Below are positions 24,857 to 34,765 of a stretch of 39,860 nt of DNA, in pieces. The notes under the pieces were generated by a model. That model saw only the letters and a program-made list of their open reading frames with translations. It ran no database searches and was not told where the DNA came from. This DNA is from JBOHSA01 sp050732995 (GTDB taxonomy: Bacteria; Gemmatimonadota; Gemmatimonadetes; Gemmatimonadales; GWC2-71-9). The stretch is from assembly GCA_050732995.1 (NCBI GenBank), contig JBOHSA010000056.1:1-39860 (forward strand), in the 5' to 3' direction. Within the stretch, counting starts at the first letter, position 1. Every line of letters starts with the position of its first letter. The translations under genes were made by a program, and so were the position numbers.

Positions 24857-26061
24857 AAGAAGTAGTCCCAGGCCCACGACAGCAGTACGAACAGCTTGTT
24901 GCGGAACCCCACCAGCTGGATCAAGTGCACGACCAGCCACACCACCCAGGCCGGGAACCCGGTGAAGCCGATCCCGAAGACATGCGCGACGGCGGCATTC
25001 CGGCCGATCGTGGCGAGGGAGCCGGGGTCGCGGTAGCGGAAGGCGCGGAGCGGCGCGACCGCGCCGCGCAGCCGGCGCCGGATGTTGGCCGCGGCCGTTT
25101 CCGCCATCTGGAGCGCGACCGGGGCCATCATCGGCAGTGGCGTGCCGGCCGATTCCAGATAGGCCGCGTCGCCGATCACGAACACCTCGGGGTGGCCCGA
25201 CAGCTGAAGCGTGGGCTCGACCACGAGTCGCCGTTGGCGGGCGGTGGCCGTGCCGAGCCGCGAGGTGAGGGCCGCCGCCTGCGCGCCCGCCGCCCAGATC
25301 AACGTGCGGGCCGGGATCGCGTCGCCCTGCCGCAGGGAGACCAAGACGCCGTCGTAATCGCGGACGGCCGTGTCGAACCGCACCTCGACGTGCTTGCGTG
25401 TGAGGGTGCGGGCGGCCGCCGCCGAGAGCCGGGGCGGCATGGCCCCGAGGAGATGGTCGGTGGCTTCGAGCAGCAGGACGCGAACGTCGCCGATGTTCAA
25501 CCGCGGGTAGTCCTTCACCAGCACGAGCCGGATCAGCTCCGATAGGGCGCCGGCCATCTCCACACCGGTGGGGCCGCCGCCCACCACCACGAAGGTCAGG
25601 AGCGCGCGGCGCTGGTCGGCGTCGGCCTCGACCATGGCCTGCTCGAAGCATCGGAGGACGTGGTTCCGGATCCGCACCGCTTCCCCCAGATCCTTCAGCC
25701 CGAAGCCGTGGCGCGCGGCGCCTTCCACGCCGAAGTAGTTCGTTTCCCCGCCCACGGCGAGAATGAGAAAATCATACGCCAACGCGCCGCTATCGGTGAG
25801 CACCCGACGCCCGGTGAAGTCCACCCCCGTGACCTCCGCCATGCGGAAATCGAAGTTGCGCTGGCCCCGCAGGATGGCGCGGACCGGCTTGGCGATCGAC
25901 GAGGGCTCCAGGCCCGCCGTGGCGACTTGGTAGAGTAGCGGCTGAAACAGGTGGTAGTTGCAGCGATCGACGAGCACGACCTGCGCCGGGGCGCGGCGCA
26001 GCGCGCGCGCCGCCCGGAGCCCGCCGAAGCCCGCGCCCACGACGACCACCGTCGGCGTCAC
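24820..26061 (-). CDS. ndh: Type II NADH dehydrogenase (NDH-2)
   Basis: This single-subunit, non-pumping FAD enzyme oxidises NADH to reduce quinone at the inner face of the membrane. In its 413 residues, the FAD dinucleotide fold is at the N-terminus (VVVVGAGFGGLRAARAL, residues 4-20). The NADH-binding fold follows as FVVVGGGPTGVEMAGALSEL, and the second FAD contact is VFVIGDAAYL. The C-terminus carries the aromatic, amphipathic membrane anchor (WVVWLVVHLIQLVGFRNKLF) seen in this family. GTG 26061 overlaps the stop of the upstream amidohydrolase (GTGA) and places the start two residues before the FAD fold. Having both NDH-2 and complex I lets the cell uncouple NADH oxidation from proton pumping. 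Confidence 0.92.
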   Translation of the reverse strand: MTPTVVVVGAGFGGLRAARALRRAPAQVVLVDRCNYHLFQPLLYQVATAGLEPSSIAKPVRAILRGQRNFDFRMAEVTGVDFTGRRVLTDSGALAYDFLILAVGGETNYFGVEGAARHGFGLKDLGEAVRIRNHVLRCFEQAMVEADADQRRALLTFVVVGGGPTGVEMAGALSELIRLVLVKDYPRLNIGDVRVLLLEATDHLLGAMPPRLSAAAARTLTRKHVEVRFDTAVRDYDGVLVSLRQGDAIPARTLIWAAGAQAAALTSRLGTATARQRRLVVEPTLQLSGHPEVFVIGDAAYLESAGTPLPMMAPVALQMAETAAANIRRRLRGAVAPLRAFRYRDPGSLATIGRNAAVAHVFGIGFTGFPAWVVWLVVHLIQLVGFRNKLFVLLSWAWDYFFYERAVRLIASR

Positions 26062-27383
26062 GGCCGTTGGTCGAGGCGCAGGATGGTCTGCAGCAGGACG
26101 TTCGCGCCCTGCTCCACGTCTCCGGGACGCGTGGACTCCCGCGGCGAGTGGCTGATGCCCTCGACCGATGGCACGAAGATCATGCCCATAGGGCAGATCC
26201 GCGCCAGGTTCTGGGCGTCGTGCCCGGCGCCGCTGGGCATCGAGCGGGTGGCGAGCCCGAGTCCCCGGGCGGCGTCGGCGATCACCGCCCGCATCCCCGG
26301 ATCGGTCAGCGCGGCTACGTTCGCGTGCTGGCGCTCGAAGGTGAGCGCGACGCCGTGCCGCGCGGCGACGGCCCGCCCTTCGGCCAGAATCCGCTCCCAC
26401 AGCGCGTCGATCTTGCGCATGTCCAGGTCCCGCAGCTCCACGGTGAGCGCGACCTCGCCCGGAATGACGTTCGGGGCGCCGGGCTTCACAGCGAGCCGCC
26501 CGACGGTGCCTACTTGCCGGCCGGGGTCCGCGCGGACGATGCGGTCCACGGCCAGTACCAGTTCCGCCGCCGCGAGCAGCGCGTTGCGCCGCTGGTCCAT
26601 GGGCGTCGTGCCCGCGTGGTTGGCGAATCCCGTCAGCGTCACGTCGTAGTGATGGATCCCGACGATGCCCTCGACGACGCCGATCGGCGTGCCGGCGCGG
26701 TCGAGGATCCCGCCTTGCTCGATGTGCAGCTCGATGTAGGCCGCCACGCTGCCGGGATCGTGCCGTGCCGCGGCCAGCCGGTCCGGGTCCCCGCCGATGC
26801 GCCGGATCTTCTCCCCGAGCGGGATCCCGTCCCGCCCCGGGCGCCGCAGCTCCTCGGCCGGGAGGTCGCCGATGTAGCCCCGGCTGCCCGTCAGGCCGCT
26901 CTCTTCGTCCGCCCAGATCACGATGTCGAGGGGGTGGCGGTTCGCGTACCGCGCTTCCTGTAACGTGTGCGCGACCTCGATCGCGGACATGGAGCCGACG
27001 TCCCCGTCGTAGTTGCCGCCCTCCGGCACGGAATCGATGTGCGAGCCGAACAGGATCGGCGGCGCGCTCGCCACGGCGCCGGCGCGGCGGCCCAGGATGT
27101 TGCCCACCGCGTCGACTCGCACGTCCAGCCCGGCGGCGCGCATGAGCCCCATGGCGAACGCCCGGCCGGCGACGTCGGCGTCGCTGAACGCGACCCGGCT
27201 GACGCCACCCTGCGGGTCTCGGCCGAACTGCGACAACCCGGCCAAGTGGTCAATCACGCGCGCGCCGTTCACCCGCAGTCGCCGCCAGTCGGACCCCTGT
27301 GAAATCGCGCGGCCTGGGAACGGCACGAGCATCGACCAGGCCCCGGCCGTCGTGGCTTGCACAAATCGTCTTCGGTTGATCAT
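26058..27383 (-). CDS. Tat-exported M20 amidohydrolase (allantoate amidohydrolase / N-carbamoyl amino-acid hydrolase type)
   Basis: This di-metal hydrolase of the M20 hydantoinase/carbamoylase group cleaves carbamoyl or ureido amides such as N-carbamoyl-L-amino acids, allantoate or ureidoglycine. Metal ligands are readable: His115 and Asp126 in GSHIDSVPEGGNYDGDVG, Glu160/161 in ADEESG, His220 in ELHIEQGG, and the C-terminal His in GISHSPRES. Total length is 441 residues. The N-terminus NRRRFVQATTAGAWSML is a twin-arginine signal, so the folded enzyme should be periplasmic, which is unusual because most relatives are cytoplasmic. ATG 27383 has AAGGAGG and GAGGA upstream, within a repeat array. 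It overlaps ndh by 4 nt. The substrate cannot be decided from sequence. Confidence 0.85.
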   Translation of the reverse strand: MINRRRFVQATTAGAWSMLVPFPGRAISQGSDWRRLRVNGARVIDHLAGLSQFGRDPQGGVSRVAFSDADVAGRAFAMGLMRAAGLDVRVDAVGNILGRRAGAVASAPPILFGSHIDSVPEGGNYDGDVGSMSAIEVAHTLQEARYANRHPLDIVIWADEESGLTGSRGYIGDLPAEELRRPGRDGIPLGEKIRRIGGDPDRLAAARHDPGSVAAYIELHIEQGGILDRAGTPIGVVEGIVGIHHYDVTLTGFANHAGTTPMDQRRNALLAAAELVLAVDRIVRADPGRQVGTVGRLAVKPGAPNVIPGEVALTVELRDLDMRKIDALWERILAEGRAVAARHGVALTFERQHANVAALTDPGMRAVIADAARGLGLATRSMPSGAGHDAQNLARICPMGMIFVPSVEGISHSPRESTRPGDVEQGANVLLQTILRLDQRP

Positions 27384-27393
27384 GCGATCCTCA

Positions 27394-27466
27394 GCCTCCT
27401 TAGCCTCTTAGCCCCTTAGCCTCTTAGCCCCTTGGCCTCTTTGCCCCTTAGCCTGTTTGCCTCTCA
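27394..27466. repeat. Nine-copy 8-nt tandem repeat filling the ybbP-amidohydrolase gap
   Basis: The unit GCCYCTTA (plus strand) is repeated nine times: one 9-nt copy at 27394-27402, then eight 8-nt copies to 27466. On the mRNA strand each copy reads TAAGRGGC, resembling a Shine-Dalgarno core, and the copy nearest the start codon has become AAGGAGG. The array begins at the ybbP stop codon and ends about 10 nt before the amidohydrolase ATG, occupying essentially all of the gap. Copies alternate between CCTC and CCCC variants. Confidence 0.9.
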
Positions 27467-30045
27467 GCGATCCACTTCCAGCAGGCCGGCAAGCGGCGCG
27501 CGCCGCAGCATGTCCCGGCTCAGGAGGACGCCCGTAATTGTCGTCAAGGCAATGGTAGAGAGCCAGAGTCCAGCGAGCGGCGCCGCCGGGAGCCGGAAGG
27601 AGAAGTCGAACAGGAACGTGATCAGCGCCCACCCCCCCGCGCCGCCGAGCGCCACGCCCATCAGCCCGGCCAGGGACCCCAAGGCGACGTATTCGGTGAG
27701 CTGGATCCGGCCGATCTGGCGCGCGGTCGCCCCGATCGTTCGGAGCAGCACGCTCTCGCGCTGTCGCTGGAAGCGCGACGTGAGGATCGCGCCGACCAGC
27801 ACGATCGCGCCGCTCGCGAGGCAGAACAGCGCCATGAACCGGATCGCCAGCACGATCTTCCCGACAATGGCGTCGAGCGTCGCCTGGACGAGGCTCAAAT
27901 CCAGCGTCGCGACGTTGGAGTAGCCGACCACCAGATCGCGCTGCCACACCGCGCGCCGCCGCGCGTCTGCGGCCCGCGTCAGCAGCACGAAGCTCTGAGG
28001 CGCCGACTCCAGCGCCCCGGGCTCGAACACCACGAAGAAGTTGGGCTCGAACCGCGCCCACTGCACTCGCCGCAGGCTCGCGATCCGGCTCTCCAACCTG
28101 ACGCCCTGCACGTCCCAGGTGATCCGGTCCCCGACCCCGACCCCCAGCTCCTCGGCGAGCCCTTCTTCCAGCGAGATCTTCGCGGCCTCCTCGCCCGCCC
28201 GTCGATCGCGCCTTTCGCGTGCCGCCTCGCGTTCCGCGTCCCACCACGCCCCGGCCACGATTTGCTCCGACGCCACCAGGGTGTCGCGATACGTGTTGCG
28301 GTACTCGCGCCGGAGCGCCCACCGGCTTCCGGGCGGGAGCGCCGAATCGCCGCCGACGGGCCCGATGGGCCGGCCGTTCACGCCCGCGATGCGCCCCGGC
28401 ACGATCGGCGTGAGCCCGAGCAGCGGCAACCCATGCCGCTCCAGCAGCGCCACGACCCCGTCCCGTTGATCCTGCTGGATGTCGAAGGCGACGAGGTTGG
28501 GCCGATCGGGCCGCACGTCGAGCGAGAGCTGATCGTGCAGATTGCGCTGGACGACGGCGAGGGTCGCGAGCAGGAACACCCCCAGCCCGAGCGCCAGCGT
28601 CACGGCGATCGTCTGGTTCTGGGGGCGGAACAGGTTGGCCACGCCCTGGCGCACGACGTAGCCCGCGCGCTTGGGGAACCAGCGCCGGAGCGCCCGGGTC
28701 GCGACCCAGGCGGCGAGCCACAGCGTGCCGAGCGCGAGACCGAGCGCGGCGGCGAAGGCGAGACCGGTTCCGATCTGCGGATCGGGTGCCTGGCTGATGC
28801 TCAGGAGCACGACGCTCGTGGCGAGCGCGACCCACACCGCGGCCCGCAGCCGGTCGGGGCCGCGGTCCGGCGACGTGAAGTCGCGCCGGATCGCTTGCAG
28901 CGGTGCCACGCGCCGCACCGCCGTCAGCGGCAGCAGCGCGAAGCCGAGCGCGACCCAGAGTCCGATCGCCAGCCCGGCGCTCACCGTGCCCCACGACACC
29001 GCCGGCGTGATCTTCAGCGGCAGGAAATCGCGCAGCAGGCCGGGGAGCAGCGCCTGCACGGCGACCCCCAACGCCGCCCCCGCCGCGGCCCCCGCGAGGC
29101 CGAGCAGGCCGGTTTGGACGAGATACACCCCGAACACGGTCGCGGCAGTGGCGCCGAGACAGCGCAACACCGCCACTGTTTCGAGCTTGGCGCGGATGAA
29201 CACGTGGACCGCGCTGGCGACCCCGATCCCGCCCAGGAGCAGGGCCACGAGTCCGACCAGGCCGAGGAACCGGGCGAGGAAGGAGAATGCCTCGGTCAGG
29301 TCTTCCTCGCGCTCCGCCACGGTGTCGAACCCCACGCGGTGGGCGCGGAACAAGGGCATGTGGCGGTTGATGAACGGCTGGAGCCCCGCCTCATCGGGGA
29401 GTTGGACGTAGGCCCGGTAGCGCGCGATGCTCCCCAGGCGCAGCAAGCCGGTCTCGCCCAGGTAGGCCGCCGGAATGAAGACGCGGGGCCCGAAGGCCGT
29501 GCGCAGGCCCACTTCGCCCGGGACGTTGTGTACCACACCCGCGATCACGAACCGGCCTTCGCCCAGGGCCAGCGTATCCCCCACGCGCGCGTCCAGCTGA
29601 ATCAGGACCGCTTCGTCCACCAGCGCGTCGCGTTGCTCCCCCGATTGCAGCGCCGCCCAGCGGCCGGCAGGCCGGGTCTCGATCGCGCCGTAGAACGGGT
29701 AGCCACCCTGCACGGCGCGCGTCTCCACGAGGCGCGTCAGGCCCGTGCGGGGAATGAACGCCATCGAGGGGAAGCTCGTGACGCGGGCGGTGGGTACGTC
29801 CACGCGCGTGAGGGAATCGAGCAGCGTCTCGACGGGCGGCGCGAACCGCTGGCGGCTCGACAGCTCGAGGTCCGCGCCCAGCAGCGCCCGGGCCTGCGCC
29901 CGGATTCCGGCGGTGACGCCGACCCGGAAGGAGTTGATTGCGACCAGGGCGGCGACGCCGAGCGCGATCGCCGTCGCGGAGAAGGCAAGCCGGCGCCGGC
30001 TGAACCGGCTTTCCCGCCAGGCCATCGCGAGGCTGAAGCGCGGGC

Positions 30046-30049
<4 letters not shown>
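27464..30049 (-). CDS. ybbP: ABC transporter permease, YbbP/FtsX-like
   Basis: An 861-residue inner-membrane permease of the MacB/FtsX superfamily with two FtsX repeats. Helix 1 is near residues 20-40, a large periplasmic domain follows, three helices lie near 265-380, then more helices near 405-480, a second periplasmic domain, and a final three-helix set near 710-845. The recurring FtsX helix motif LLLGGIGVASAVHVFIRAKLE, followed by VAVLRCLGAT, is present, and so is its C-terminal counterpart RESVLLRTIGATARQIGR. It pairs with the YbbA ATPase, whose stop it overlaps (ATGA at 30046-30049). E. coli has the same arrangement of ybbA-ybbP divergent from tesA. The transported substrate is unknown; related systems handle lipoproteins or lipids. 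Confidence 0.88.
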
Positions 30050-30727
<678 letters not shown>

Positions 30728-30729
<2 letters not shown>

Positions 30730-31411
30730 GACGCGAAAGATACTCACGACCGGCTGGACGGCGGTGCTGTGCGCCTGCGCGCCCCAAGGCGATCGGCAGT
30801 CGCCCGCGCGAACCGGCGGCGCGCCGGCGGTGGAGGCGTCGGCGACCGATACGACGCCGGCGGTGGTGTTCCTCGGGACCAGTCTGACGGCCGGACTCGG
30901 CCTCGATCCGGCGGAAGCCTATCCCGCCCTGATTCAACGGAAGCTGGACTCCGCGGGGATCCGCCTCCGGGTGGTCAACGCCGGGCTCAGCGGCGAGACG
31001 GCCGCGGGCGGCCTGCGGCGGCTCGACCGGCTACTCGACCTTCCGGTGCGCGTCGTGGTGATCGAGCTGGGGGCGAACGACGCGCTTCGGGGCCAGGACC
31101 TCGGCGCCACCCGGCGCACGTTGCAGGAAATCATCACGCGGGCGCGGGCGCGCCGTCCCGACGCGCACCTCGTGCTCGCCGGGATGGAAGCGCCGCCCAA
31201 TCTCGGGGCCGCCTACACCCGGGAGTTCCGCGAGCTGTTTCGCGGGCTAGCGCGGGCGAACGGCGTGTCGCTCATCCCCGTCCTGCTGGAGGGCGTGGCA
31301 GGCGTGCCCGAGTTGAATCAGGAGGACGGGATCCATCCGACGGCGGAGGGGCACCGCCGGATGGCGGACAACGTGTGGCAGGTGCTGCAGCCGATCGTGC
31401 GGCCGCGGTGA
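30728..31411 (+). CDS. tesA: SGNH-hydrolase esterase, TesA-like lipoprotein
   Basis: A GDSL/SGNH-family esterase or lysophospholipase/thioesterase of the TesA type, 227 residues. A short signal with lipobox LCAC (Cys17) suggests a lipid-anchored periplasmic protein. Catalytic blocks: block I LGTSLTAG with nucleophile Ser52, where the usual Asp of GDSL is Thr51; block II NAGLSGET (Gly86); block III GAND (Asn117); block V DGIHP (Asp200, His203). All three triad residues and both oxyanion residues are kept. It diverges from ybbA with overlapping start codons, as in the conserved tesA-ybbA-ybbP neighbourhood of proteobacteria. It converges on sdhB with only 2 nt between the stops. Confidence 0.88.
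30737..30742 (-). promoter_or_regulatory. Candidate -10 element of ybbA (possible leaderless transcript)
   Basis: TATCTT ends 7 nt before the ybbA ATG, followed by TCG, in the same way as before moaD. It lies inside tesA codons 4-5 on the other strand. No Shine-Dalgarno sequence is seen. A clear -35 box was not found. Confidence 0.4.
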
Positions 31412-31413
31412 GG

Positions 31414-32169
31414 TCAGGGCCGGCCCGTCACCTTCCGCCAGAGCCACTGCAACGGATCGTAATGCCGGTCCGCCACACGCTCCTTCAGCGGGATGATGGC
31501 ATTGTCGGTGATCGTGATCGACTCGGGACACACCTCGGTGCAGCACTTGGTGATGTTGCAATACCCGATCCCGCCCTCGCGGCGCAGGTGTTCGGACCGG
31601 TCCGCCTCGTCGAGCGGGTGCATCTCGTACACCGCCGCGCGCACGAGCATGGCGGGCCCCATGAACTCGGCGTGCTTGTCGTGCGCCCGGAGCACGTGGC
31701 ACACGTCCTGGCACAGGAAGCACTCGATGCACTTACGGAACTCCTGGGGGCGCTCGACTTCATACTGGAACATCCGCCACGTGCCGTCGGGGAAGTCCGG
31801 CGCCCGCGGCTGGAAGGCGGGGATGCGCTTGCTCACCTCGTAATTCCACGACACGTCGGCCACGAGGTCCTTCACGACCGGAAACGCCTTCATCGGCGTG
31901 ACCGTGATCGGCTCATCCGCCGGGTAATCCGACAGCCGGGTCATGCACATCAGTCTGGGGCGCCCGTTGATCTCCGCGGAGCAGGAGCCGCACTTGCCCG
32001 CCTTGCAGTTCCACCGCACCGCGAGGTCGGGGGCCTGCTCGGCCTGGATAAGATGGACGGCGTCCAGCACCACCATCCCCTCGCCGGCGGCGACGGTGTA
32101 CTCCCGGAGCTCGCCCTGGCTCTTGGTACCGCGAAACAGTCGTAGGCGGCGCTGTCCGGCCACGCTCAC
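31414..32169 (-). CDS. sdhB: Succinate dehydrogenase iron-sulfur subunit
   Basis: SdhB carries electrons from the flavin of SdhA to the membrane quinone. In 251 residues it shows the [2Fe-2S] ligands Cys55/60/63/75 (CKAGKCGSC...C) in the N-terminal ferredoxin domain. The C-terminal domain holds Cys147/150/153/157 (CIECFLCQDVC) and Cys204/210/214 (YCNITKCCTEVCP) for the [4Fe-4S] and [3Fe-4S] clusters. GTG 32169 overlaps the sdhA stop (GTGA). It is the last gene of the moa-mdh-sdh run and meets tesA tail-to-tail with no visible terminator. Confidence 0.95.
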   Translation of the reverse strand: MSVAGQRRLRLFRGTKSQGELREYTVAAGEGMVVLDAVHLIQAEQAPDLAVRWNCKAGKCGSCSAEINGRPRLMCMTRLSDYPADEPITVTPMKAFPVVKDLVADVSWNYEVSKRIPAFQPRAPDFPDGTWRMFQYEVERPQEFRKCIECFLCQDVCHVLRAHDKHAEFMGPAMLVRAAVYEMHPLDEADRSEHLRREGGIGYCNITKCCTEVCPESITITDNAIIPLKERVADRHYDPLQWLWRKVTGRP

Positions 32170-33971
32170 GCCCCTTCCTTAATGAGGTGCAGCAGCTCGG
32201 CGGGAATCTCCGGCTGAGACTCCCGGCGGACCGCCATCCGGTCCCCGTCCGGCCAGACCACGATCTGCTGGCGCGCCTGGCGCTCGTCGGAGTCGGGGTA
32301 ATCGGTGCGGGTGTGCCCGCCCCGGCTCTCGGTGCGCTCAAGCGCGGCCCGGGCCGTGGCCTCGGAGACGAGGAGCAGCGACCGCAGGTCGAGCGCGGTG
32401 TGCCACCCCGGATTGAACTCTCGGCTGCCCGTGACGCCCACGCGCGCGGCCCGCGCCGTGAGGCGCTCCAGCTCGGCGAGGGCCGTTGCGAGCCCCGCGC
32501 GGTCGCGGGCGATGCCGGCATGCGCCTGCATCACCGCCTGGAGCGCCGCCTGGACGGCGAAGGGGTTCTCGCCATGGCTCCGCTCGAAGGGCGCGAGGGC
32601 CTCCCGCACGGCGGCGTCGATCTCAGCGTCGGCGACGCGAAGGGGGGGGGGCGCGGCGTTCGTCCGGGCGAAGTCCGCGGCGTGGAGCCCGGCCCGGCGG
32701 CCGAACACCAGCAGATCGCTCAGCGAATTGCCGCCCAGCCGGTTGGCGCCGTGCATCCCGCCGGCCACCTCCCCGGCGGCGAACAACCCCGGCACTGTGG
32801 ACGCCTGGGTCTCGGCGTCCACTTTGACCCCTCCCATCATGTAATGCGTCGTCGGGCCGATCTCCATCGGCTCCCGCGTGATGTCGACGCCCGCCAGCTC
32901 CTTGAACTGATGGTACATGCTCGGGAGCTTGCGCTTGATGTAGTCGGGGTCGCGCTTCGTGGCGATGTCGAGAAACACGCCGCCGTGCGGACTGCCCCGC
33001 CCGTCGGCGATCTCCTGGGTGATCGCCTTGGCCACGACGTCGCGGGTCAACAGCTCGGGCGGCCGGCGATTCTGCTTCCGGTCTCCGCTCACCCAGGCGT
33101 CGGCCTCCGCTTCGGTCACGGCGAAATCGCCCTTGGACATCTCGGGGACGTAGTCGAACATGAACCGCGCGCCCCGTGCGTTGCGCAGCACGCCCCCTTC
33201 CCCACGCACCCCTTCGGTCACCAGGATCCCCCGCACGCTCGGTGGCCACACCATGCCCGTGGGATGGAACTGCACGAACTCCATGTCGATCAGCTCGGCG
33301 CCCGTGTCGTAGGCCAGGGCGTGGCCGTCGCCGGTGTACTCCCAGGAATTGCTCGTGATCTGCCAGGCCTTGCCAATGCCGCCCGTCGCGAGCACCACCG
33401 CGGCCGCGTGGAACAGCACGAACCGGCCCGTATCACGGAAGTAGCCCAGCGCGCCGGCCACCCGGCCGCCCGCAACCGGCAGGCGGATGATGGTGCATTC
33501 CATGTGGACGTTGATGCCGCTGTGGACGCCTTTGTCCTGGAGCACGCGGATCATCTCGAGACCGGTGCGGTCGCCGACGTGCGCCAGCCGGCCGTGCGTA
33601 TGGCCGCCGAACGGCCGCTGGTTGATGCGCCCGTCGTCGGTGCGGTCGAACAGCGCGCCCCAAGCCTCGAGCTCGCGGATCCGGTCGGGCGATTCCTGCG
33701 CGTGGAGCTGCGCCATGCGCCAGTTGTTGTGCATCTTGCCGCCGCGCATCGTGTCGCGGAAATGGATCCGCCAGTTGTCCTCCGGCACGACCGTGCCGAG
33801 CGCGGCGGCGGCCCCGCCTTCCGCCATGACCGTATGCGCCTTGCCGAGCAGGGACTTGCAGATCAGCCCGACCGTCGCGCCGCGGGCCGCGGCTTCGATC
33901 GCCGCGCGCAGGCCGGCGCCCCCGGCGCCGATGACGAGGACGTCGTAGCGGTGCGTCTGGATGTCGGCCAC
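32166..33971 (-). CDS. sdhA: Succinate dehydrogenase flavoprotein subunit
   Basis: SdhA oxidises succinate to fumarate and passes electrons to SdhB. In 601 residues, the FAD fold is VLVIGAGGAGLRAAIEAA (residues 11-28). The covalent-FAD histidine is His46 in GKAHTVMAEGG, and active-site segments are QFHPTGM, GVRGEGGVLRN and GANRLGGNSLSDLLVFGRRA. GTG 33971 overlaps the TAG of the membrane-anchor gene by one base, which settles the start. A ten-base G run (32642-32651, plus strand) encodes the proline run after ARTNAAP, where the capping-to-helical domain boundary lies. Confidence 0.95.
   Translation of the reverse strand: MADIQTHRYDVLVIGAGGAGLRAAIEAAARGATVGLICKSLLGKAHTVMAEGGAAAALGTVVPEDNWRIHFRDTMRGGKMHNNWRMAQLHAQESPDRIRELEAWGALFDRTDDGRINQRPFGGHTHGRLAHVGDRTGLEMIRVLQDKGVHSGINVHMECTIIRLPVAGGRVAGALGYFRDTGRFVLFHAAAVVLATGGIGKAWQITSNSWEYTGDGHALAYDTGAELIDMEFVQFHPTGMVWPPSVRGILVTEGVRGEGGVLRNARGARFMFDYVPEMSKGDFAVTEAEADAWVSGDRKQNRRPPELLTRDVVAKAITQEIADGRGSPHGGVFLDIATKRDPDYIKRKLPSMYHQFKELAGVDITREPMEIGPTTHYMMGGVKVDAETQASTVPGLFAAGEVAGGMHGANRLGGNSLSDLLVFGRRAGLHAADFARTNAAPPPLRVADAEIDAAVREALAPFERSHGENPFAVQAALQAVMQAHAGIARDRAGLATALAELERLTARAARVGVTGSREFNPGWHTALDLRSLLLVSEATARAALERTESRGGHTRTDYPDSDERQARQQIVVWPDGDRMAVRRESQPEIPAELLHLIKEGA
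32642..32651 (+). repeat. 10-base G homopolymer inside sdhA
   Basis: Ten consecutive G on the plus strand encode a three-proline run about 440 residues into SdhA. Slippage would remove the C-terminal helical domain. Confidence 0.85.
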
Positions 33972-34765
33972 TAGAAGATCCGGACGTCGCTGATCGTGCC
34001 CATCGCGCACAGCCGGATGTACACGTCGGTGAGGGCCACGGAGAACAGCGAGCACCAGGCCCAGAGCATGTGCCGGCGATTGAGGGTGCTGACGCCGCGC
34101 CACAGCCGATAGCGCGCCCGGCCGCCGCGCGCGCACGAATAGCAGTCGACTCCGCCTCCGACCAGGTGGCGCAGCGAGTGACAGCCGAACGTGTAACCGG
34201 CCAGGAGCACCACGTTCACCGCCATCACGAGCGTTCCCACCCCCACACCGAACTGCTTGGAGCCGGGCAGCAGCTCGCCGCTCGGCGGCACGCCCGCCAC
34301 CGGCCACCGCGTGGCCAGGAAGACGTCGTAGGAGAGAATGAAGATGAACACCACCGCCGCGTACAGGAAAAAGCGGTGCAGGTTCTGCAGGATGAAGGGG
34401 AACTTGGTCTCCCCCCCGTACCCGTGGCGCGGCTCCCCGACCGCGCAGCCCGCGGGGTCGAGGAAGAACGCGCGGTAGTAGGCCTTACGGTAGTAGTAGC
34501 AGGTCAGGCGGAAGCCGAGCGGGAACACAAGAATAAGGAAGGCGGGAGACAGCGGCCACCATGACGGCTGGAGCAGCGGTGAGTAGAAGGGTGATAGGTA
34601 CGGTCCCCACTCGTAGTGCGCGCCGGTCCAGGCCGTCCAGGTGGCGTAGACGCCGAAGCCGCCGAGCACCAGGGCGGTCAGCACCGGCGCCACCCACCAG
34701 GCGTCCCGCCGCAGGGTGGCACCGAGCCCGCGCTCCTGCAGGTCGCGTGTCGAGATGGTCGTCAT
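33971..34765 (-). CDS. sdhC: Succinate dehydrogenase membrane anchor, actinobacterial Sdh1-like
   Basis: A 264-residue membrane protein with five to six hydrophobic segments (about 26-46, 68-84, 130-150, 175-198, 232-255). It resembles the single membrane subunit of mycobacterial/streptomycete Sdh1 complexes, for example in YEWGPYLSPFYSPLL and FGCHSLRHLVGGGVDCYSC, followed by ARYRLWRGVSTLNRRHMLWA. Such subunits replace the separate SdhC and SdhD of E. coli. Gene order anchor-flavoprotein-FeS fits that type. The ATG at 34765 follows the mdh TAA with no gap, and the stop overlaps sdhA by one base. Whether haem is bound cannot be told; conserved histidines are present in the third and fourth helices. 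Confidence 0.85.
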   Translation of the reverse strand: MTTISTRDLQERGLGATLRRDAWWVAPVLTALVLGGFGVYATWTAWTGAHYEWGPYLSPFYSPLLQPSWWPLSPAFLILVFPLGFRLTCYYYRKAYYRAFFLDPAGCAVGEPRHGYGGETKFPFILQNLHRFFLYAAVVFIFILSYDVFLATRWPVAGVPPSGELLPGSKQFGVGVGTLVMAVNVVLLAGYTFGCHSLRHLVGGGVDCYSCARGGRARYRLWRGVSTLNRRHMLWAWCSLFSVALTDVYIRLCAMGTISDVRIF

